The notes under the pieces are model-generated. The model was not told the origin of the DNA, did no database searches, and saw only the letters and a program-made list of their open reading frames with translations. From Mercurialis annua (Eukaryota; Streptophyta; Magnoliopsida; Malpighiales; Euphorbiaceae): a stretch of DNA of 64,000 bases. Each line of letters opens with the position of its first letter. Within the stretch, counting starts at the first letter, position 1. Below are positions 20,870 through 31,875 of this stretch, piece after piece. A program made the translations under genes and the position numbers. The DNA lies in the NCBI RefSeq assembly GCF_937616625.2, contig NC_065575.1, positions 8,377,501 through 8,441,500 on the forward strand. The letters run 5' to 3'.

Positions 20870-22080
20870 ATAATGATATGTTAGCATCATCATGTTGACA
20901 TGTCGATTTCTTGTTGATATTCTATTGATTGTCATAGTTTTTAAAAAATATATGTTTTATTTTATTTTTTTATATTGATTCGTTGTTTATTTATTGTTGA
21001 CATTATGTTGATAAATATTTCAACTCTTTTTCATTTTCAATTTTATGTTGACATGTTGTTGATATAATATTGATAACATGTTGATTTTTCAATCATTGAA
21101 AGAAAATAAAATTAGTCTTAATTTGCTGTGTTGATGAGCTGTTGGCATGCTTTTGATAATATGTTGATTGTTTTTTACTTAAATCAATCAATGTTCTCAT
21201 TTTACAAACATCTTGACTAAATTAGCATTAATTGTTGATATCATGTTGACTAAATTAGCATTAATTGTTGATATCATATTGACATTATGTTGATAACTTG
21301 TTAATATGATATTATAATTTTATTAAAGAACAATAAAAGTACAAAAAAATGAAAATAAATGAACCAGATAAAGAAATTATCCGAGTATATATTATAATAA
21401 TACATACTTTTATTTTTTTTACTCTAATTTCTTTTATTTTATATTCGTTAGTTATTTTCTTCTCTCTCTTTTTCTTCTCGATTTTCTTCTTCTTTTTCTC
21501 CATTTCTTTTTTCTTCTTTTTTTATCGCTCCGCCATTACTCCTTCGTCACTCTATCATCGCTCCGTCGTTCTCCCATAATTAATTTTAGTGATTTTTTTC
21601 CTTAAATCGTAGTGATTATTACGATTTAATTTAACTAAAAAATTGCTCTTGAATTTTTACAGTTTAAGATTTAAAATATGCAGAAAAAATAATTTTCTGT
21701 AGAAAACAGCGCCTGGTTATCATGTTGGTATCACTCATTATCATATCGGTGTCATAACACTGCATATAAAAATAATTTTTTTACAAAAAAATGTTTGATT
21801 ATCATATCAATATCATTATATTATTATATTGTTATCATAATTATCATATAAGTGTCATAATATTATACGTTTATGATAATAGTATGATAATGATACGATT
21901 ATGATAATGTTGGTATCACTAATTATCATATCGGTATCATAACAATGCAGAGGAAAACAAACAATGCGTGATTATCACATTGGTATCATTATCATATCGA
22001 TATCATATAACATTATCATATCAGTATCATAATATTATCATATCAGTATCATATTATACTTTTATAACCACAATTAACTC
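20870..22080. repeat. Irregular arrays of TGTTGATAT and ATCATATCGGTATCAT motifs
   Basis: From about 20880 to 21310 the motif (A/T)TGTTGA(T/C)AT..TGTTGA recurs many times at irregular spacing; from about 21710 to 22060 TATCATATCRGTATCATAA recurs. The two motifs are related (both contain TGATA/TATCA). It is not a clean tandem satellite. It lies just beyond the MULE transposase remnant and may be its subterminal repeat region. Confidence 0.5.
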
Positions 22081-22225
22081 CGACAACTTGAGCATAACCC
22101 TTAATGACCGATATGACCATATGCTTATTACAGAACAACCGCAATTGAATTCAGTTCTAAAAACACATTTTAACACCAACGTCATGCTTAAGATTCTCGC
22201 AAATTTGCGACCTCCTATGAAACTT

Positions 22226-23223
22226 TCACTTTAAGTTGCAGCTCAGCATAAGTTCCTTAACAGTAGTCTCGGAATTTCTACAAATTAAAGGTCTGAAGTG
22301 GTTTGCCAGAAAAAAAGCTGTGACTATTGGATTCTTGAAGAATCCGTAACACTTATGCTCTAGCTGCAAGTTCTTAACTGCCAAACCTGGATTCTTGCCA
22401 TCTTTTGAAATGAACACCAGGAAGTCACAACACTCACCTATGACACACTTAGCTCTGATACGGCTCGGTTCATTAGGGTTAAGTTTCAACCTCCTACCCA
22501 CAGACACTATGTACTTGGCTAAGGCTTCCCTTGCATCTACAAAAGTCATACCTAACAGGAAATTTGGTGTGTGTGATTCACTATAATGAACACTCTCTAT
22601 TTCAATCTCACTATCACTATCTCTTTAAGCTTCTGCTTCACTATCACCTCACTCTGAACTCTCACTAAAATCATAACTAATCATATCCACCTCTTCTACA
22701 TTGCCCTGATCTATACTAGGCTATGCATTAACCTCTACATCAACCTGTCCTACACTACCCTCATTTACACAAACCTTTTCCACACTTCCGTCTTCATGGA
22801 ACCCCTCTCCACCATCCTCTTCTCCACTGCCCTGACCTACATCTCTTCCTAGCCCAAGGTCTGTGACTGATCTTTCTATTGCTATGGAGATTAGGGTATT
22901 TGCAAAAACAAACTCACTTAGGGTTTTAATAACATAAATAAAAATTTCATTCTTTTAAGAAACTTCCCTTATATAGTTCAAAACTGTAATAATAGAGCCA
23001 TCGTTCACATCAGTCAATTACTTAAATCCCTACCATGTTGTAGAAATAAAATTTCATGCATATATAGCCAAGATCAGTTAGGTATTTATCCTTAATTTTC
23101 CTATCATTTAAGTAATCTATGTCAAAACCAAATTTGGTCTTTACATCACATAATTTAAAATAAGGTCAACTGTCCAAGTACCACCACAGTTGAGATGCAC
23201 ATCAATTCTTTCATATCATACTG
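22226..23223 (-). pseudogene. N-terminal part of a MuDR/MULE transposase, decayed
   Basis: Minus strand, in order: DVHLNCGGTWTVDL near 23200, DIDYLNDRKIKDKYLTDLGY near 23080, an acidic low-complexity stretch (about 22900-22600), then TFVDAREALAKYIVSVGRRL (near 22545), IRAKCVIGECCDFLVFISKD and HKCYGFFKNP. That is the plant Mutator transposase order: N-terminal domain, acidic linker, MuDR-type DNA-binding zinc region. Several stops and frameshifts; the catalytic DDE part is absent. The upstream end is cut exactly where the duplicated block starts (23224). Confidence 0.72.
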
Positions 23224-23401
23224 CAAAAAATAAATTTAAACAAAAAAGGAACCGCTCAATTAAGAGGATACGTAAACAAGATTTATACATTAATTGTCAA
23301 ATATTGATGTACACATCTACGCAAGCAAGGACCATAAACCTAATAAATACAAACAACTCACCAACTCAGCAAGCATGGACCACAACCCTTATTATTACAT
23401 A

Positions 23402-23683
23402 CTCCCTCTGTCCCAAATTGATAGGCAGTTTAGGACGAATACGGGTATTTAGAAATTTAGGTTTTCTAGATAAAATGAGTTAATATATAAAAAAATATCA
23501 TACATGCCCTCATTTAATATAGTGACAACTTTTGTCTTTTGGTGATTGTTGTTGTCTTTTCATGATATTCCCTATAATTAATGAGAATATATTTGACAAT
23601 AATTTAGTAAGATTAATATCTAGTGTCTATAATTTGGGACAAAAAATAATTGAAATAGTGCTATCAATTTGAGACGGAGAGAG
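23402..23683. mobile_element. Stowaway MITE (within duplicated block, copy 1)
   Basis: 282 bp with inverted ends CTCCCTCTGTCCCAAATTG / CTATCAATTTGAGACGGAGAG and TA at both borders (23400-23401 and 23684-23685). Same insertion as 34263-34544, copied with the block. Confidence 0.85.
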
Positions 23684-24066
23684 TATATCTCAGCAATGGA
23701 AAGACAAATTTTGATGAACAGACTGCCAAAAATGGACCAATAGTAGCCTAAAATTAGACTAATGTAAATAAAAGAGCATATGTAAACGAGCATATGGATA
23801 AAAGAGCAAATGTAAACAAGATTTGTATATTTTGATGAACAGACTCCCAAGAATGGACAAACCGTAGCCTAAAATATCAAGACAAATTGACCACCAAACA
23901 CCACTAACATCATCTAAAATGCACCCCAATTTAACTAGCAAAATAAACAAGTCAAATTACACTAATTTTTTTTAATTTCTCATTTACATCAATCAGAGTG
24001 CGTAAATCACATAACCAATAAAAGCATGGAACCCAACTCTTAAATCATTTAACCAGCAATACCCAA

Positions 24067-24437
24067 TGATGTAGCGGAAGTCACAACAAAAAACAAGATA
24101 CTTTAAAAGCTGTTGATAATCAAATTATGCCAGCAATTAACTTATAAAACCTATTGATTCAAATAAAAAAATACTAGGCAATAGGCATCAAATAATCGTT
24201 GATTCAAAGAATACCGAAATTTGAGAAATAACAAATTAATTCTCAAAACATCAAAAACTGCCGTTTAACAACTCATAAGGTTGTTTAAATACTAAGACAA
24301 AATAAAAACCCTAAACTGGGTATAAAACGAAATAAACTAAAAAGCCTCAAAAACTGCCGAAATCACAAAAATGCCATTACGCCACTTTGCGCTCCATTTT
24401 CTCCATAAACTCAAAATCTGTCTCCGCAACCGCATCA
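24067..24437 (-). mobile_element. Stranded gypsy LTR (within duplicated block, copy 1)
   Basis: 371 bp, TGATG...CATCA, equivalent to the LTR at 34929-35299 and preceded by the same CCCAA. Beyond it only 135 bp of interior remain (24438-24572), encoding the C-terminus of the integrase region (IRTADVFNVKHLIPFHGD) read on the minus strand. Confidence 0.88.
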
Positions 24438-24572
24438 TTCCCGCCAGGGTATAAAAAATTCGACCTCGAATTTGCAGTAGCCTCATCATCAGAAGAATCA
24501 CCATGAAAAGGAATCAAATGCTTGACATTGAACACATCAGCCGTTCGGATATGGATAGGCAATTTCAAACGG

Positions 24573-24609
24573 AAATGGCACCCTTGATAGGAGTAAAATA
24601 CTCCTATCA
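24573..24609 (-). repeat. 37-bp remnant of the Athila-like 3' LTR
   Basis: Minus strand TGATAGGAGTATTTTACTCC followed by TATCAAGGGTGCCATTTCCG, matching the edge of the solo LTR that ends at 38456. It breaks off at CCG, where the gypsy-B pol sequence of the duplicated block begins. Confidence 0.8.
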
Positions 24610-26311
24610 AACCTCCTCACACTAAACTCTTGCTTGTCCTCAAGCAAGAACAAGGCTCACTTAACAACTAGGGATCAAGAACTTTGCAAAAACTGACTAC
24701 TTGTCAACAAAAGTACTCCCAATTGATGAAGGTGCAAATGCAATTCTCTAATGTCAACAACTCATGATTCATGCAAACAAATGAAGAATGCAATAGATAA
24801 GACATATGAAAATGGCACTCTAGATAAAACAAAAGTTTAACAAATCTTTTCAAACGGCAATCACGAGAGTACTATCACTTAAGGGACATGCGAGCATTTG
24901 GTCAATCTTAGAATATGAACACAATGGCAATCACTCATAATCATTAAACACAAGCAAAAGTATCTCACAAGATTTCGCTCTTACATACAAGTGTTTAAGG
25001 CAAAGAAATGAAGCACACAAAACACGGAATTCCCATAGGTTTGCTCTTAGTCCTAGACTCCACTACTTAACTCGGTGATCAACAATTATCATATGGACTT
25101 TTACGGGTTGTAACTTGGCCAAAGGTCGGGATAGGTTGAAGTTGATATTTAAGCTAAACTTGACTTGAAACTAGATAATACATTAATATCAAAAACTTGG
25201 GCTAGCTTGGAATTTTAGCACAATGGAACTCTTTTTACATTTGAATGCCTTTATTTCTTTTTCTTTTCTTGCTTTCTATTTTTTTTGTAATTTTCTTTCT
25301 TTTATATTTTTCCTTTATTCTTTCTTTGTTTTGATTTTCTTTCTTGTCTTTCTTTCTAGGCATAAAACTCTCTTATAAGTTCAAGTTCAAACTTTTTCTT
25401 TTTCCTCAAGCTACTACCTCAACCTCCTCACACTAGTTCTCAAGTCAAGTTCGGGTATTTAGAGTGGAAATGGAAGACGGGATTGGTGTGTGAATACGGT
25501 CATATCAACAAAGGTCTAGGCCCAACTTGGCTATCTAGAGGTACAAGGTAAGCATTTAAAGTGGTCTCTAGAATTGGTTACACCTAATGCCATATTCATC
25601 TAATCATTAATCACTCAACAATGTAATCTCTAATGGACACTAAGCAAATTCTAGGAATTCCGGCATAAAATGACACTCACAATTATAAATTAGGCTCAAA
25701 ATGCTCACAAAATTTAGCAAAAAAATGATGTCATGCTCAAATGCTCAAATCCTATGAATTTATGCCAAAATATGCTCATACTCCAAGTGACACAAAAATT
25801 TCAATTCAAACACATATCATGAATCCGAGTCAAGTACCTCGATCATACCCAAAAATCACACCATTTTAAGATTCGTTTTGAATGCTAACTACACATGTCT
25901 AATTCCATTGCATTTCATTAAGCAAGCATCAACCATAAATTGTTTAAACTAGACAAAAGCATTTAGACATTCATAAACCGGGAGATACTAATTGTTGACA
26001 AATTTTCGAAAATTGCATAAATTCTCATTTCCAAAAACATGATTTTAAGACAAGAGGTTAGTGCTAGGAAACACTACAACCTACACTCTACCAAAATAAC
26101 AAAGCTTTAGCGGAGGTGACTCGACAACTAGACCACTAACACAAACTAAACAACAAAACAAAATAAAACACACTAAAGCATAAAACAAGATAAATTTCAA
26201 CTAACGACATACAATTGACTAACCCTCCTCACACTATTTCAAACTTAGTCCCTAAGTAAGAAATATAAAGCAAAATTGTATGAATTGAGTTAGAGAAATG
26301 CAAATTTTGTT
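24610..26311 (-). other. 3' untranslated region of the Athila-like element with three GTGTGAGGAGG motifs
   Basis: Non-coding 1.7 kb between the extra ORF and the LTR remnant. The purine motif TAGTGTGAGGAGG (minus strand) occurs at the expected polypurine-tract position (24612-24622) and again at 25423-25433 and 26224-26234, roughly 800 bp apart. A long pyrimidine tract on the plus strand spans 25240-25375. Confidence 0.75.
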
Positions 26312-27596
26312 TTAGTCGAATTCCGGTGGTTCGGGCGATGGAGTTGGAGATGGATAGGCCGGCCCCCCTTGGGCATTGAAATAGTCACGTAATTTCTCTT
26401 CGTGACGCCTTTTTCGATCATGAAGCCTCTTTTGGCGATATTCCATATGTGCCCACATCTTGCGTTGATCTTCCATGAATCGGAGTTGGGCGGCTTCAAA
26501 ATCATTCCTTGCCGCTCCTCCTTCGGTGCTTGTTCCGGCCGTATGTTTGTCTTTCCTTCGCATCGGCTCTACTTCTTGTCTTGGTGAGGCGCACAATCTA
26601 GGCGGAATTGGTTCTCCGGGATGTGTTTCCACCCAATTATCATACTTATATTTGCCTGCAACCCTTCCTTTGTGCACATATGCTCCAATATTCAAGTGAT
26701 CCTCATTGATCATGCGTGGAGGTAGGATCGCATACATGTCTTCATTGAAGTCCGGGTCTTGTCTTGCTAAGAACAATACCAACCATCCATACCCCACCTT
26801 CTTTTGAGCCCTAGGATGCTCTTGTAATAACTTCATCAAAAGATACCCCAAATGTATTTGCATTGCCTCCTCCGTTGGGTGCGACAAAGCTCTTAAAAGA
26901 AACAAATCCGTCCTCGTCACCTTATTATATTCATGGCGTCCATAGAAGGTGTGGCCATACCACTTAAGCACGATGATCGTGGAAATATCCCTTACTTCTT
27001 TCAACTTGGCATAGTGTGAGTTATAAGACGGCTTGCCTGATGCTTCATTCCATACTAAATGCTCATCCAATTCGTCATCCGACAACTCTCGCAATCCTAG
27101 ATCCCGCAATTGCAAGTCTTCAATCAAATTCGTCACCGAGTACTCCCGCTCTTTGCCATCCAACCGAAATGTAATCGCATATTCGTTGGTTGGCGATTTA
27201 GCGATAGTGGTGAAGAATTCATAAGTGAGCGCCTCGCAATGCTCGTGTGACACCCTTGTCAATGTGTCAAGTGCCAATTGGTGAAGATTTTCTTCCAACA
27301 TCTCAATGATACCCAACTCCCGCATATCCTCCCAACAAATTGCATAAGGAACAGAAAGACCACGTTTCTTAAGCTTCTCATAGCTCTCCTTCGCTAACCG
27401 AACGGATTTCAAAAGGTGCCTTGAAACGCCTTGAAAGTGATGATGGAGCATTCACCCCAACGACCCTAGCTCCGGAGGCGGTTGTTTTCTTTGAAGAACG
27501 GATAGCTCTTGGTGGTAGTTCCTCTTGAAATTCTTGCTCAAAAGGAGGGATGAATTTTTGCTTGGTGGTTCGGCTTGCTCTTGTATTTCGAGACAT
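26312..27596 (-). pseudogene. Athila-type additional ORF (env-position ORF), frameshifted
   Basis: Two open frames (27596-27378 and 27451-26312) overlap; one frameshift near 27430 separates them. The protein starts MSRNTRASRTTKQKF, has the segment CEALTYEFFTTIAKSP followed by ITFRLDGKEREYSV, and ends in a charged coiled stretch (MEDQRKMWAHMEYRQKR) with a Pro-rich tail. This pattern and its place downstream of pol match the Athila ORF1/env-position family. No signal peptide or membrane helix is visible, so nothing here supports an envelope function. Confidence 0.7.
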
Positions 27597-27951
27597 TGTA
27601 GAATGGGGAAAAGGGTGTGTGAAAGTGTGTTTAGTTTTGAGTTTTGCCTTAGTATGGTGGAGATAGAGCTTGGGGAAGATTTGGCTAGAAGAAAGAGAAT
27701 GGAGGTCTTAGCTATGGAGGTTTTGCTAGTTAGGAAAAAAAATTGGAGAAGATGAAGTCTTGGAGGTCTTTTTATGGCAAAATTTCAAATAAATGAGAGG
27801 AGGGGTGGAGATCTTTCAATGGCATTAATCTTGGTGAAGTGTGTTTCTCTTTGGAAGGCCAAGATGCCTCCACCTCATCAATCCAAGAGCTTAAAACCAC
27901 AACCAAAAGGAACATTTAAAAGAAAAAAATTTCCCCCCTGTTTTAAAGATG

Positions 27952-28128
27952 GGTTCGATTCGAGACACCCTAGCCAAATGGGTGTCTCGAATCGAACCGC
28001 TAAATCTGGTTACCCAGATTTAGCTGTCTCGAACCGAGACAGCTGTGTCTCGATTGGAGACAGCAAATCTGGTTACCCAGATTTGCTGTCTCGAACCGAG
28101 ACAGTTGTGTCTCCGTTGGAGACACCTC
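27952..28128. repeat. Serial hairpin array in the Athila-like element
   Basis: Consecutive inverted repeats between pol and the extra ORF: 27952-27998 (perfect 19-bp arms GGTTCGATTCGAGACACCC), 27999-28024 (11-bp arms GCTAAATCTGG), 28022-28044 (AGCTGTCTCG arms), then a second, slightly altered round of the last two units from about 28062. The region is thus a near-tandem duplication of about 63 bp, with each unit itself palindromic. The CGAGACACC phrase also occurs in the solo LTR near 38035-38085. Confidence 0.88.
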
Positions 28129-28399
28129 ATAAGGTGGGGGAGACAATTTTTTTTTCACTGTTTTGCCTCCGGGGATCGCAAATTCGAACATCCTTCCGTA
28201 AGACCTACACAATCAAAAACCAAACACACCGGCGTTATCTCGAACAAAACGAGGAGCATTAACAAAGATAAATACTTTAAACAAATAAAGAAGAACAACC
28301 ACAAATAAAACATTAAATCGAACCTCTTGGGAATGCCTCCCAAGTGCCTTGTTTCAAGTCGAAAGCTCGACCGTCGCACGGTGGACTCAAGTAGGAGTT

Positions 28400-30889
28400 G
28401 TGAAAGATATCTCATCTTCCACCCGATTCGTCAAGGGTCCAAGATACGGTTTGCACCGGTGGCCATTAACCTTGAAAGTTTCACCCTTAGAATTCTCCAA
28501 TTCCACCGCACCGTGATTCGCCACATTCCGGATTTTGAATGGCCACTCCATCGAGATTCAACAACCGCAAGCGTGAATTGTAAAGAAGTACAAACGAACC
28601 AACCTCTAAGACCTTTGGGGAGATGTGAGCATCATGCCATCGCTTCGTTTTCTCCTTATAGAGCTTGGCGTTCTCATATGCCATGAAGCGAAATTCATCT
28701 AACTCATTCAATTGAAGTAACCGCTTCTCTCTCGCCGCTTTAAAATCAAAGTTCAACTTCTTTATTGCCCAATCCGCTCGATGCTCAAGTTCTAAAGGAA
28801 GATGACATGCCTTCCCATAGACAATACGGAACGGAGACATCCCTAGTGGAGTTTTGTAGGCCGTCCTATACGCCCACAATGCATCATCCAATTTCAATGA
28901 CCAATCTTTCCGGGATCCATTCACCGTCTTCTCGAGAATTCTTTTCAATTCACGGTTCAAAACCTCCACTTGGCCACTCGTTTGGGGGTGATAAGGTGTA
29001 GCGACTCGGTGGTGCACGTTATACTTTCTCATGAGAGCTTCAAATTGCCGGTTGCAAAAATGTGAGCCACCGTCACTAATAACCACTCTAGGAGTCCCAA
29101 ACCGATTCACTAGCCGCTTAAGAAAACTCAACACCACTTTAGCATCGTTAGTGGGCAAAGCCTCCGCTTCTACCCATTTTGAAACATAATCCACACATAC
29201 CAAAATGTATTGGTTTTTGAATGATACCGGAAAAGGCCCTATGAAATCTATACCCCATACATCAAATATCTCCACTTCTTGAACCGAAGTCAAAGGCATC
29301 TCGTCTCTTTTTGAGATGTTGCCTACACGTTGACACCGATCACAATGATCAACAAACTCTTTGGCATCACGAAATAAGGTTGGCCAAAAGAACCCGCTCT
29401 CAAGCACTCTAGCGGCGGTTCTTGCCGAACCATAATGTCCGGTCTCATGACATGAACTCAAAATGGGCATCATTTCCCCCAAGGCCACACATCGTCTCAA
29501 CATCCCATCCCCACATATTTTAAACAAGAAAGGTTCATCCCACAAGTACCTTTTAACATCAGATAAGAACTTCTTCTTTTTGTGGGATGTCAAGTCCGGA
29601 GGCATGACTCCCGATGAGAGGTAATTTGCAAAATCGGCATACCATGGTGTCTCCACTTCCCGAAGCATCATAAGAATTTCTTCCGGAAACCGCTCATTAA
29701 TCTCCACACCAATAGGAATTGGTTCCGGATTCTCGAATCTCGATAGGTGGTCTGCCACCACATTCTCCGTTCCTTTCTTGTCTCGGATCTCTATATCAAA
29801 CTCTTGCATTAGGAGGATCCACCGAATAAGCCTAGGCTTTGCGTCTTGCTTAGTGAAAAGGTATCTTAAGGCGGCATGATCGGTATAGATTATGGACTTC
29901 GATCCAAGCAAATATTGCCGGAACTTGTCCAAGGCAAAGACTACCGCCAACATCTCTTTCTCGGTAGTGGTGTAATTGAGTTGAGCTCCCGCCATGGTCC
30001 GGCTAGCATAGTATATCACATGCACCTTCTTATCCTTCCTTTGACCCAATATGCATCCCAAAGCTTGGTCGCTTGCATCACACATAAGCTCAAAGGGCAA
30101 ACTCCAATCCGGAGACGAAATAATAGGCGCGGTCACAAGAGCCTCTTTCAATTTCTCAAAGGCTTCATGACACTCCTTGGTAAATTCAAAAGGAGCATCT
30201 TTCACTAACAAACTTGTAAGGGGCCTTGCAATAGATGAAAAGTCCTTAATGAACCGTCGATAAAAACCCGCGTGGCCCAAGAATGCCCGGACCCCTTTAA
30301 CCGTGACCGGAGCAACTAGCTTCTCAATAACCTCCGTTTTCGCTCTATCAACCTCGATACCCGCTTCCGAGATCCTATGCCCAAGCACAATACCCTCTTC
30401 TACCATAAAATGGCATTTCTCCCAATTAAGCACCAAGTTGGTCTCCTCACATCGTGCCAACACTCGCTCAAGATTAGCCAAGCAACCATCAAATGAATCA
30501 CCAAAAACGGAGAAGTCGTCCATAAATACCTCCATTATGTCCTCCACCATATCATTGAAGATTGAGGTCATGCAACGTTGAAAGGTTGCGGGGGCATTGC
30601 ACAATCCAAATGGCATCCGTCTATATGCAAACGTACCGTAGGGGCAAGTGAATGTTGTCTTCTCTTGGTCATCCAGAAAGATCAAAATTTGGTTATAGCC
30701 GGAGTATCCGTCGAGAAAGCAATAGTACTTGTGACCCGCCACCCGTTCAAGCATTTGATCAATGAATGGTAGCGGGTAGTGGTCCTTTCTAGTCTCCGCG
30801 TTTAACCTTCGATAGTCGATACAAACTCTCCACCCGGTAACCGTTCTTGTGGAGATTTGTTCCCCTTTCTCGTTCTCTACTACCGTCAT
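28400..30889 (-). pseudogene. Athila-like pol: reverse transcriptase, RNase H, integrase
   Basis: One long open frame (30889-28487, about 800 codons). [38 protein letters not shown] and the catalytic FMDDFSVFG. RNase [17 protein letters not shown] and [11 protein letters not shown]. Integrase: zinc-type HETGH...CDRCQ, then [20 protein letters not shown] and QVEVLNREL (D,D,E triad). The C-terminal end is shifted near 28487 and runs on to about 28400 in another frame. Upstream, an in-frame TGA near 30924 separates it from the protease part. It would copy element RNA and insert the cDNA; broken here. Confidence 0.9.
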
Positions 30890-30925
30890 TCCTCCCTTCT
30901 TAGGTACGCATTGAACCGGACTAAT

Positions 30926-31870
30926 TCAACCACTATCGAAAATCGGATAAATAATCCCGACGTCAAGAAGCTTCACTATTTCCTTGTGCACAACCTCCTT
31001 CATGTTAGGGTTCAATCTCCTTTGCCTTTGAGTACACTTCTTGGCTTCATCCTCAAGGTGGATCTTATGCATCACCACTTGAGGACTTATGCCTCGAATG
31101 TCGGAGATTTGCCACCCCATGGCTAACACATGCTCCTTCACTACTTGCACAATCCTCCTCTCTTGTTCCTTAGAAAGCTTGTTCGAGATAATTATCGGCA
31201 ATGTTTCATTCTCTCCAACAAAGGTATACCAGAGATGAGACGGAAGAGGCTTCATCTCAACAATTGGCTGTAACTCGGAAGATGGTGGAGTCACACCATT
31301 GCTCTTGTTCAAATTTTCCGGCTTAGGTTCATCCTCTTTGGTGTATTCATCATCCGCAATCCCGGAATGAAACGAAACTTGAGAGATTTGTTGAGGACAA
31401 ATTTCTACCCTCTTTGCTTCGTTCAACAATTGCACATTCTCCCGAAGTTGCTCTTCCACAATCTCATCAATCACATCAATCCTCATGCAATCCTCCTCCT
31501 CGACGGTACCCCTCATGCCCTTCTTCATATCAAACACAACCGCTTCTTCATCAATCCGCAAGGTCAATTTCCCACCATGCACATCAATTAAAGCCCTTCC
31601 GGTGTTCATGAAGGGTCGCCCCAAGATCATTGGGCATTCCTTATCAACCGCATAGTCCAAGATAACAAAATCAACCGGAAAGATGAATTTATCTACCTTG
31701 ACAAGCACATCCTCAACAATCCCAAACGGCCTTTTCAACGAATGATCCGCTAGTTGGAGTACCATCGAGGTGCTTTTCACGGTTTGATCTCCACAAAGTG
31801 TCCTGAAAAGAGTCAAAGGCATAAGATTAATGCTAGCACCAAGATCACATAGGCAATTTATAGAACTCAT
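30926..31870 (-). pseudogene. Athila-like protease and pol N-terminus
   Basis: Reads CDLGASINLMPLTLF, an aspartic-protease-like D-x-G motif (DLGAS), and later ILGRPFMNTGRALIDVHGGK, the second half of the retropepsin fold. The tail HKEIVKLLDVGIIYPI leads into RT and is ended by the TGA near 30924. A frameshift near 31875 separates it from the gag C-terminus. Confidence 0.8.
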
Positions 31871-31875
31871 ATTTC

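Larger units (their letters stand above)
23224..24572. repeat. Duplicated block, copy 1 (1349 bp)
   Basis: Nearly identical to 34085-35434 (1350 bp; about one length difference in a T-run and scattered substitutions). It contains about 840 bp of host flank with a Stowaway MITE, one 371-bp LTR of the gypsy element found intact at 34929-41605, and the first 135 bp of that element's interior. At 24572/24573 it stops abruptly in pol sequence and continues as LTR of the Athila-like element. The junctions share only CCG (right edge) and CA (left edge). Confidence 0.9.

Noticed and set aside
21312..21579. Lys-rich / Phe-rich ORFs on both strands
   Set aside because: They are products of a CTT/TTC-rich tract, with no domain.
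26312..27596. Envelope glycoprotein of an infectious retrovirus
   Set aside because: The ORF is only in the env position. No signal peptide, transmembrane helix or glycosylation-rich ectodomain is visible, and it is frameshifted.
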